Shown here piece by piece: positions 1 to 4,989 of a stretch of 5,025 bases of DNA. The translations under genes were made by a program, and so were the position numbers. Below the pieces are notes generated by a model that was not told the origin of the DNA, ran no database searches, and was given only the letters and a program-made list of their open reading frames with translations. The stretch's first letter is position 1, and each line of letters begins with the position of its first letter. This DNA is from Deltaproteobacteria bacterium (GTDB lineage Bacteria > Desulfobacterota > Syntrophia > Syntrophales > Smithellaceae): positions 2,863 to 7,887 of the forward strand of contig SBEK01000182.1 of assembly GCA_009668925.1 (NCBI GenBank), given 5' to 3'.

Positions 1-46
1 TAATAAGTGAAAGGAAAATGATAGAAAAACCAATTTTAAGTCAAAT

Positions 47-64
47 GCACCTTAAAAAAGGTGC
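47..64. repeat. Perfect 7-bp inverted repeat
   Basis: GCACCTT at 47-53 and AAGGTGC at 58-64 are perfectly complementary around an AAAA loop. An RNA hairpin would be stable, but no run of T follows on the plus strand, so it is not a standard intrinsic terminator. It could be a weak terminator for a gene to the left, or an operator for a dimeric regulator. The sequence alone does not decide. Confidence 0.5.
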
Positions 65-90
65 TTAGGATTTCAAGTAAGGACAAAATA

Positions 91-124
91 AGACTGGGGC
101 GGTCTCCCGGAAAGTATGCCGACC
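91..124 (+). other. GC-rich island, possible structured leader element
   Basis: A GC-rich patch of about 30 bases sits inside AT-rich DNA. It contains GGGGCGGT at 96-103, AGAC (91-94) pairing with GTCT (102-105), and alternatively GGTC (101-104) pairing with GACC (121-124). GGGGCGGT matches the start of the JUMPstart/ops element (GGGGCGGTAG) found upstream of polysaccharide operons in enterobacteria, but the following bases are CT, not AG. It does not match any riboswitch class I can recall. The function is unknown. Confidence 0.25.
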
Positions 125-325
125 TATTTATTCTGGCTGCGTCTATAGTAGAGAATACCTACCATTAAACTACCTAATTACCATTATTGATTTCAGCGGT
201 CGGTTGGGCGATTTTGTCTTCAAGAAAATCAGAATCAAACAGACGATAAAAACCAGTTTTAAGGTTTAAGTGGTTAAGTTCAGAAAAAAAGCAGTTCCAG
301 GGTAGTGCGTTAGAAACGCCTTTCT

Positions 326-395
326 GTCATTCCGGGCTTGACCCGGAATCCAGAAATCTTTGCAGACACTGGATTCCCGCCTTCGCGGGAATGAC
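326..395. repeat. Inverted pair of REP-like palindromes (dRS3-like)
   Basis: There are two palindromes. The first has arms ATTCCGGG (329-336) and CCCGGAAT (342-349) around CTTGA. The second has arms ATTCCCGC (373-380) and GCGGGAAT (385-392) around CTTC. They lie in opposite orientation: the outer ends GTCATTCC and GGAATGAC match each other, as do the inner ends GGAATCCAG (345-353) and CTGGATTCC (369-377), so the whole 70 bp is also an inverted repeat. The second unit fits ATTCCC-N8-GGGAAT, the pattern of the Neisseria dRS3 repeat. Similar units are scattered in many proteobacterial genomes. They are normally non-autonomous, and no transposase is seen here. Confidence 0.85.
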
Positions 396-425
396 AAAAG
401 CGGCTGCGTCACATCGTCGCTCGCG

Positions 426-529
426 GCGACGCTGAGGAGCCGCCGCGCCACCCAAAGGGGTGGTGGCAATCCACCACCGTCATTTTTGCGGGGCGACGCC
501 GAGGAGCCGTGGCAAGCTGAGAGGAGCCG
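426..529 (+). repeat. Interspersed direct repeats GCGACGCYGAGGAGCCG
   Basis: The 17-base sequence GCGACGCYGAGGAGCCG occurs at 426-442 and 493-509 with one difference (T433/C500). Its core GAGGAGCCG occurs a third time at 521-529. These are internal parts of degraded REP-like units. They show that the mosaic grew by repeated insertion or duplication of related elements. Confidence 0.7.
448..478. repeat. Overlapping alternative hairpins (GGTGG/CCACC)
   Basis: CCACCC (448-453) can pair with GGGTGG (458-463). Alternatively, GGTGGTGG (459-466) pairs perfectly with CCACCACC (471-478) around the loop CAAT. The two stems exclude each other because they share bases 459-463. This looks like a hairpin of the repeat mosaic, not a dedicated switch. 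Confidence 0.6.
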
Positions 530-539
530 GATGCACGGG

Positions 540-571
540 ATTGCCACGCGGACCAAGGGTCCGCTCGCAAT
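540..571. repeat. REP-like hairpin unit, ATTGCC...GCAATGACA type
   Basis: Outer arms ATTGC (540-544) and GCAAT (567-571) enclose a perfect 7-bp stem, GCGGACC (548-554) with GGTCCGC (558-564), around AAG. The unit continues into GACAAAAG, the same tail as the ATTCCC-type unit ending at 400. Confidence 0.75.
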
Positions 572-584
572 GACAAAAGGGACC

Positions 585-660
585 GGATTGCCACCCCGGC
601 CTTCGCCGGGGCAGGCAGCGCCTGAGAGGCGCTTCGCAATGACAGCAATGCAATGACAAC
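585..660. repeat. Two-stem REP-like unit with degenerate tail
   Basis: Outer arms ATTGC (587-591) and GCAAT (636-640) enclose two perfect stems. The first is CCCCGGC (594-600) with GCCGGGG (605-611) around CTTC. The second is AGCGCCT (617-623) with AGGCGCT (627-633) around GAG. The tail repeats the CAATGAC element at 637-643 and 651-657. This is the most intact unit of the mosaic next to the gene. Confidence 0.75.
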
Positions 661-666
661 TATGAA
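639..666 (+). promoter_or_regulatory. Weak candidate sigma70 promoter inside the repeats
   Basis: ATGACA (639-644, five of six bases of TTGACA) and TATGAA (661-666, four of six of TATAAT) are 16 bases apart. This would place transcription start about 60 bases before wzz. The ATGACA box is part of the repeat unit's own conserved end, so the match may be coincidental. The true promoter could equally lie in the AT-rich region before 320. Confidence 0.15.
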
Positions 667-707
667 TTCGCCGGCCGAAGGGCGGCTCGCAACGACAGCA
701 ACGACAA
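665..707. repeat. Diverged REP-like unit adjacent to wzz
   Basis: This is a degraded relative of the preceding unit. It has a stem GCCGGCC (670-676) with GGGCGGC (680-686) carrying one mismatch, followed by CGCAACGACAGCAACGACA in place of CGCAATGACAGCAATG. It is the last unit before the gene and may be part of the 5' leader of the mRNA. Confidence 0.55.
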
Positions 708-725
708 CGATATCATGAGCTTCAA

Positions 726-731
726 GAAAGG
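726..731 (+). promoter_or_regulatory. Ribosome binding site of wzz
   Basis: GAAAGG lies five bases before the ATG at 737. It is a modest Shine-Dalgarno match, and it favours this start over the in-frame ATG at 749, which has only GACCGG before it. Confidence 0.6.
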
Positions 732-736
732 CTGAC

Positions 737-1723
737 ATGACTGACCGGATGCAACAAGATAATTCACTTTGCGATCCTTATGAAGACGAAGAGGAAGTTG
801 ATTTCCTGAAGATATGGAAAGTGATCTGGGCAGACAAAAAACTCATCATCTGGATTGTCCTCGCCTGTACATTGGCCGTCGCCGTCATCTCCCTCTTCTT
901 AACCAATATCTACACGGCCCGGGCGGTTCTCAAACCGGCCTCGCAAAATCAAATGCCGGGCAAATTCTCCGCGCTCGCGCTGCAATACAGCGGCATTGCC
1001 AGCTTGGCGGGCATTGCCACGCCGTCACAAACATCCTCTTCGGAAATCGTCAGCCTCCTGGAATCCAATATCTTAAAAAAGGAAATGATCCAAAACTACC
1101 AGCTTCTGCCCATTTTGTTTCCCGATGATTGGGACAGTGAAAAAAAGGCCTGGAAGAAGCCGGCCTTTGGTCTTTCATTTTTAATGAGCAAGCTGCGGCC
1201 GGCGCGGCCGGGCGCAGCCGGTCGGGACGCGGGCATCCCGGATATTCAGGACGGCATCCGGGCGCTTACGAAGATTATCACGGTCGACTATGATCCGAAG
1301 GACGACATCATTACGATAGCGGTCGACTTTCCCGATCCTGACACGGCCGCGGCAATCGCCGGCTACTGCATCACGACTTTAAACAACCACATGAGTTCGG
1401 AAGCCAAGCGCATTGCTCTGGTCAACAAGGCCTATCTCGAAAAGCAACTGCAGGAAACCACCGACAGCCTCATGCAGCAAAAGATTTACAGCCTGATCGC
1501 GGAAAAAATCGAAATCATCATGATGGCGGAAGTGAAAGAAGGCTTTGCCTTCAAAGTTCTCGACCCGCCCATGGCGCCGGATAGGAAAAGCAAACCCAAA
1601 AGGGCGGCGATGGTCGCGGTGACCTTCTTTATTGCGCTGTTTGCCGGCGCCTGTGTTGTTTTGATCAGAGAGCGCTTAAGAAAAACCAAAGCCAGCCCCG
1701 TCGGAGGACAAAATGAAAAATAG
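737..1723 (+). CDS. wzz: Wzz-family chain length determinant (polysaccharide co-polymerase)
   Basis: This 328-residue inner-membrane protein of the Wzz/PCP family sets chain length in Wzy-dependent O-antigen, capsule or exopolysaccharide assembly. The cytoplasmic N-terminus has an acidic stretch (residues 16-22) leading into the Wzz signature VDFLKIWKVIW. Transmembrane segment 1 is at about 36-56. A periplasmic domain follows, with a helical, coiled-coil-prone part (about 217-262, including AYLEKQLQETTDSL). The proline-containing motif DPPMAPDRKSKPKR (276-289) precedes transmembrane segment 2 (about 290-310) and a short basic tail. No Walker motifs or tyrosine-rich tail follow, so this is not a BY-kinase fusion. 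The periplasmic coiled coil looks shorter than in long exopolysaccharide-type members. Residues 153-166 form an odd Arg/Pro/Ala/Gly linker encoded by GC-rich near-repeats. The start at 737 is supported by GAAAGG. The 3' end overlaps the next gene by 11 bases, indicating an operon. The family is sure; the polymer is unknown. Confidence 0.9.
   Translation: MTDRMQQDNSLCDPYEDEEEVDFLKIWKVIWADKKLIIWIVLACTLAVAVISLFLTNIYTARAVLKPASQNQMPGKFSALALQYSGIASLAGIATPSQTSSSEIVSLLESNILKKEMIQNYQLLPILFPDDWDSEKKAWKKPAFGLSFLMSKLRPARPGAAGRDAGIPDIQDGIRALTKIITVDYDPKDDIITIAVDFPDPDTAAAIAGYCITTLNNHMSSEAKRIALVNKAYLEKQLQETTDSLMQQKIYSLIAEKIEIIMMAEVKEGFAFKVLDPPMAPDRKSKPKRAAMVAVTFFIALFAGACVVLIRERLRKTKASPVGGQNEK
1703..1707 (+). 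promoter_or_regulatory. Ribosome binding site of the SLBB export gene, inside wzz
   Basis: GGAGG, a strong Shine-Dalgarno core, lies five bases before the ATG at 1713 and within the last codons of wzz. With the 11-base overlap of the two reading frames (1713-1723), it suggests translational coupling that keeps the co-polymerase and the export protein in proportion. Confidence 0.8.
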
Positions 1724-4700
1724 AACCATTCCGAAAATACTTCTCCTCTTCGTCTTTTGTGCGACCGTCTTTCTCCATGCAGCAACCGCCGCTGGTCAGG
1801 AACCTGCCTCGTCCATAAAGCAGCTCTCACCGCAGAATCAGCAGGCGATCCAGATGGAGCTTCAGAAGGCGGGGATCAACCTGACGCCGGCCGACATCCA
1901 GAAAGGAAAAGAAATTCTCGAAAAGGCCGAGGCGGCCCCGGACAATAAAACGAAAGAGAAAGAAGCCGTCCAGAAAGAGGTCGTAATCAGGGCGGCAGAA
2001 AAACCGCCGGCCCAGACTGTGGAAGAGGTTTCACTTTTTTCACGCACCCGGGCGACCGGCAAGTATCAGGACATTTCGCTCGATCTGAAGCCGTTCGGCT
2101 ACCAATTTTTTCAGGAGTCAACAGCCGTTTCCGTCGAGAGAAAGGACATTCCCGTTCCTCTCAATTACATCATCGGCTCCGGCGATCAGGTCAATATCCT
2201 TTTGTGGGGCCGGATTAATGCACAGCATTCGCTGACGGTGGACCGCGAGGGAAAGATCACCATTCCGCAGATCGGTCCCGTCTATGTGGCCGGCATGACC
2301 TACGAGCAAATGTCAAAGCATGTCATCTCCAAAGCCGAACAGATCGTGGGAACCAATATCGATGTGACCATCGGCTCGGCGCGGTCCATCCCGATTTTTG
2401 TTCTGGGCGATGTGAAGAAAGCCGGCGCTTATACCATCGGCGCGCTCGCCACCATCACGGATGCCTTGATGGCAGCCGGCGGTCCGTCGAGCATCGGATC
2501 GATGCGCCATATCGAAGTGCGCCGCAAGAATAAGGTCATCACGTATTTCGACCTCTACGATTTCTTTTTAAAAGGCGACAAGTCGCGGGACGTCACCCTG
2601 CAGGCGGGCGATGTGATTTTTGTGCCGACAACGGGCCCCCTGGTCGGCATTGCCGGCAATGTGAAGCGCCCCGCCATTTATGAGCTCAAGGATAAATTCG
2701 ATCTGCAGCATGTGATCGAGATGGCGGGCGGCATCATTCCCAGCGGCTACACGCAGCAGATGCAGGTGGAGCGGATCATTAAGAATGAAAAACAGGTGGT
2801 CATCGACATCAACGACAAGACGCTGGGGCTGGTGCGCGATTTTGTCATCCAGGATGCAGATCTGGTCAAGGTGTTTTCGATTGTCGATACGGATGAAAAC
2901 TCCGTTTATCTGAACGGCAACGTCAAACGGCCGGGCAAATACGCCTTTAAACCGGGCATGCGCATCACGGATCTGATCAAAACGCCGCAGGATCTCCAGA
3001 AAGAAACGTACTTTGGATACGCCCTCATCAAGAGGCAGTCGCCACCCGACAACTCCGTCGTTTTGCTTCCGTTTAACCTGGGAAGAATCCTTCTGCAAAA
3101 CGATTTGTCGCAGAATTTTGAATTAACGCCCAAGGATCAGGTCTTCATCTTCAATAAGCACCTGTTTGTGGATCATCCTTTTGTGACGGTGCAAGGCGAG
3201 GTGCGGGGCGGTTCTACGGCCGACAGCAGCGCCTCCAATGCGAAGATGGATATTCAGGATGAAGACCGCGACAAGAAGATCCTGGCCGAGCTCAAATCTA
3301 TCAAAGAAGAACTGAACAAAGATGTCCATTTTTATATCTACACCGCGCGGATCGAAGAGATTGAACATGAGGTCGTGGCGGAAAAAAGGCCCACGCCAGG
3401 GGCAATGCGCTACCTGCAGACCGAATTGGAAAAGACGGACAGAAAGGACCTGACGGCCAGATTAAAGAAACTTGAAGCCCAAATGCAGGTCACGCGCCGC
3501 ATGGAACTCTTGGGCAACATGAAAGTCAAAGACGCCATCTTAAATGCGGGCGGATTGACGAGCAACGCCAGCCTGGAAAACGGAGAAATCATCCGGCAGC
3601 ATGCCAAGAATGAATACAAAACGATATACTTCAATGTCGGCGCGGCAATGGCGGATGACCCGCGGAGCAATGTGCTCCTGCAGGACAGGGATCAGATCAT
3701 CATCCATTCCGTCTGGGAGACCAATCCCCGCAGCAGCGTCTTCATTTCCGGGGACGTGACCAATCCCGGCACCTATCAATATACGGAAAAGATGACCGTG
3801 CGCGACCTTGTTTTTAAGGCGGGAAATGTCCTGGAGTCGGCCTATCTGGATGATGCGGAAATTACCTCCATGGAAATTGTGGAAGGGAAAATGGGGCGGC
3901 TGACCCACAAAAATATCGATCTGCGCAAAGCGCTGGCCGATGATCCGGCCCACAACCTGACTCTGGCAGTCAATGACCGGCTGCTCATTAAGCAGATTGC
4001 GGATTATCAGGCAGTCCGATTCGTGAACTTATCCGGTCAGATTACGTTTGCCGGCAGGTATCCGTTTAAGAAAGGCCAGAAACTCTCCGAGTTGATCGAG
4101 CGCGCCGGAGGCTATCTGCCCAATGCCTATTTGCGCGGCGCTTATTTTACGCGGGCGCGGGTCAGGGAGCTGCAGCAAAAGGGCCTCGAAGATATGATCG
4201 ACAGAATGGAAAAGGATTTGCTGTCGGGAGGGGCGGTGCAGATTTCCAGCAGCGTATCGCCGGAGGAAATCGCCGCCAAAAAAGTGGAGCTCGAACAGCG
4301 ACACCGATTTATCGATACTCTCAGGAAGGTGCGGGCCACGGGACGTATGACCATTTATCTGACGGAATTAAAAGCAATGAAAGGCACGGAATTTGATTTC
4401 GAGCTGGAAGACGACGACTCTCTGGTCATCCCCGAAAAGAACAGCGTGGTAACCGTGATCGGCTCCGTGATGACACAGAGCAGCCATTTGTATTCCGACA
4501 AACTGAGCTACCAGGATTACATCGACGCCACCGGCGGCTATTCGTATTACGCGGACAAGGGCAACGTCTATGTTCTCAAAGTCGACGGCAGCGCGCGGAA
4601 AGTCGCCAGGGGTTTTCTGGGCTGGAATTCTTCCCCTGCGCAGCGGGAGTTGACGGCGTACGGCGGAGAAGTCCGGCAGATCGAACCGGGGGACACGATC

Positions 4701-4811
4701 GTTGTTCCCGAGAAACCGGAGCGCATCGCCTGGCTGAGGGAAATCAAGGACATCACGCAGATTCTGATGAACATCGCCGTTGTGGCCGGCGTGACGATCA
4801 AGTTGTTTTAG
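1713..4811 (+). CDS. Large multi-SLBB polysaccharide export protein (Wza/OtnA-like)
   Basis: This 1032-residue exported protein probably forms the periplasmic and outer-membrane conduit for the polymer controlled by the upstream Wzz. A signal peptide (1 to about 27) has a basic start, a hydrophobic core and Ala-rich cleavage region. The only cysteine, Cys16, lies in the core without a lipobox, so unlike E. coli Wza it is probably not a lipoprotein. A helical, charged region follows (about 35-100), then the polysaccharide export (PES) domain (about 149-222, IGSGDQVNILLWG). About seven SLBB domains start near 227, 309, 397, 490, 675, 769 and 912, each with a V-x-G-x-V strand and most with an AGG turn (MAAGG, MAGG, NAGG, RAGG, TGG). 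The fourth is split by about 98 residues (499-596), and the sixth carries a helical hairpin (about 812-878). The C-terminal helix (about 1003-1032, WLREIKDITQILMN then hydrophobic) resembles the pore helix of Wza. Wza has about 380 residues and two SLBB domains; this size is closer to V. cholerae OtnA/WbfF. Domain edges are estimated by eye. Confidence 0.88.
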   Translation: MKNRTIPKILLLFVFCATVFLHAATAAGQEPASSIKQLSPQNQQAIQMELQKAGINLTPADIQKGKEILEKAEAAPDNKTKEKEAVQKEVVIRAAEKPPAQTVEEVSLFSRTRATGKYQDISLDLKPFGYQFFQESTAVSVERKDIPVPLNYIIGSGDQVNILLWGRINAQHSLTVDREGKITIPQIGPVYVAGMTYEQMSKHVISKAEQIVGTNIDVTIGSARSIPIFVLGDVKKAGAYTIGALATITDALMAAGGPSSIGSMRHIEVRRKNKVITYFDLYDFFLKGDKSRDVTLQAGDVIFVPTTGPLVGIAGNVKRPAIYELKDKFDLQHVIEMAGGIIPSGYTQQMQVERIIKNEKQVVIDINDKTLGLVRDFVIQDADLVKVFSIVDTDENSVYLNGNVKRPGKYAFKPGMRITDLIKTPQDLQKETYFGYALIKRQSPPDNSVVLLPFNLGRILLQNDLSQNFELTPKDQVFIFNKHLFVDHPFVTVQGEVRGGSTADSSASNAKMDIQDEDRDKKILAELKSIKEELNKDVHFYIYTARIEEIEHEVVAEKRPTPGAMRYLQTELEKTDRKDLTARLKKLEAQMQVTRRMELLGNMKVKDAILNAGGLTSNASLENGEIIRQHAKNEYKTIYFNVGAAMADDPRSNVLLQDRDQIIIHSVWETNPRSSVFISGDVTNPGTYQYTEKMTVRDLVFKAGNVLESAYLDDAEITSMEIVEGKMGRLTHKNIDLRKALADDPAHNLTLAVNDRLLIKQIADYQAVRFVNLSGQITFAGRYPFKKGQKLSELIERAGGYLPNAYLRGAYFTRARVRELQQKGLEDMIDRMEKDLLSGGAVQISSSVSPEEIAAKKVELEQRHRFIDTLRKVRATGRMTIYLTELKAMKGTEFDFELEDDDSLVIPEKNSVVTVIGSVMTQSSHLYSDKLSYQDYIDATGGYSYYADKGNVYVLKVDGSARKVARGFLGWNSSPAQRELTAYGGEVRQIEPGDTIVVPEKPERIAWLREIKDITQILMNIAVVAGVTIKLF
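3207..3500 (+). other. Insertion splitting the fourth SLBB domain
   Basis: These bases encode residues about 499-596. Before them, VTVQGEVRGG is the first strand of an SLBB domain. After them, MELLGNMKVKDAILNAGG is the remainder of the same domain, as if one unit of the form GEVR-x-x-ELLGNMKVKDAIL had been interrupted. The insert starts with a Ser/Ala/Asp linker (499-512). It continues with a charged helix (about 516-536, rich in Lys and Glu), a strand-like piece VHFYIYTARIEEIEHEVV (538-555), a break at RPTPG and a second long charged helix (about 565-596). Such a structure could project from the conduit as a docking or gating element. That role is an inference. Confidence 0.6.
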
Positions 4812-4820
4812 GATAGAAAA

Positions 4821-4855
4821 ATGTTCTAGGTTCTATGTTCAATGTTCAAGGTTAA
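4821..4855 (+). repeat. Heptamer array, ATGTTCA family (copy 1)
   Basis: Five consecutive seven-base units with consensus ATGTTCA: ATGTTCT, AGGTTCT, ATGTTCA, ATGTTCA and AGGTTAA. The array starts nine bases after the stop codon of the SLBB gene. The unit length is not a problem for reading frames here, because the array is outside the gene. Confidence 0.8.
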
Positions 4856-4883
4856 AAAACCGTGAAGGGTGAAATGGAGAGAC

Positions 4884-4918
4884 GTGAATAGTGAATGGTG
4901 AATGGTGAATGGTGAAAT
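4884..4918 (+). repeat. Heptamer array, GTGAATG family (copy 1)
   Basis: Five consecutive seven-base units: GTGAATA, three perfect GTGAATG units at 4891-4911, and GTGAAAT. The same heptamer spacing can be traced in the preceding spacer (TGAAGGG at 4863-4869, TGAAATG at 4870-4876). This is a minisatellite-like array that may vary in copy number between strains. Confidence 0.85.
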
Positions 4919-4926
4919 GTAAAAAC

Positions 4927-4961
4927 ATGTTCTAAGTTCAATGTTCGATGTTCAACGTTAA
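4927..4961 (+). repeat. Heptamer array, ATGTTCA family (copy 2)
   Basis: Five seven-base units: ATGTTCT, AAGTTCA, ATGTTCG, ATGTTCA and ACGTTAA. They correspond one by one to the units at 4821-4855, showing that the five-unit array was duplicated as a block. Confidence 0.75.
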
Positions 4962-4989
4962 AGAACCGTGAAGGGTAAAATGGAAAAAT

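Larger units (their letters stand above)
1..320. other. AT-rich non-coding leader
   Basis: No convincing gene is present in either direction. The sequence is AT-rich, in contrast to the GC-rich repeats and genes that follow. It contains a perfect palindrome at 47-64, a short GC-rich island at about 91-124, a direct repeat of TACCATTA at 160-167 and 179-186, and a GGTTTAAG/GGTTAAG pair at 263-278. It probably holds the end of the preceding unit and regulatory DNA for the polysaccharide operon. I could not find a promoter with good elements at both -35 and -10. The TATAGT at 144-149 has no matching -35 box. Confidence 0.6.
400..707. repeat. Mosaic of REP-like palindromic repeat units, non-coding
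   Basis: About 300 bp are built from degraded palindromic units that mostly share the frame ATTGCC...GCAATGACA, a variant of the neighbouring ATTCCC...GGGAATGACA units. The tail AATGACAAAAG occurs at both 390-400 and 569-579, which links the two types. Open frames on both strands here simply read through the repeats. They are rich in Arg, Pro, Ala and Ser, have no recognisable domain and are not called as genes. The block ends about 30 bases before the wzz start codon, so the operon's transcription or its 5' leader probably crosses or begins within it. Confidence 0.75.

Noticed and set aside
121..149. Sigma70 promoter using TATAGT at 144-149, or a sigma54 site near TGGC at 134-137
   Set aside because: No acceptable -35 hexamer lies 16-18 bases before TATAGT, and the GG/GC spacing required for sigma54 is not met.
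448..478. Riboswitch or attenuator from the two exclusive hairpins
   Set aside because: The stems are simple GGTGG/CCACC repeats within the REP-like mosaic, with no conserved aptamer features and no gene directly after them.
266..738. Open frames on both strands upstream of wzz (266-556 minus, 360-656 plus, 409-738 minus)
   Set aside because: They read through palindromic repeats, overlap each other on opposite strands, have low-complexity Arg/Pro/Ala/Ser composition and show no recognisable domain or good ribosome binding site.
737..1723. Wzc-type tyrosine autokinase
   Set aside because: The protein ends shortly after the second membrane segment. There are no Walker motifs and no tyrosine cluster.
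1713..1796. Lipoprotein signal around Cys16 of the export protein
   Set aside because: The residues before Cys16 (LLFVF) do not fit a lipobox, and the cysteine sits in the middle of the hydrophobic core. A type I signal peptide with Ala-rich cleavage at about residue 26-27 fits better.
2568..3098. Long minus-strand open frame of 176 codons inside the SLBB gene, and a similar one at 3540-3953
   Set aside because: They lie opposite the well-supported SLBB coding frame, and their translations show no domain. They are typical antisense shadows of GC-rich coding DNA.
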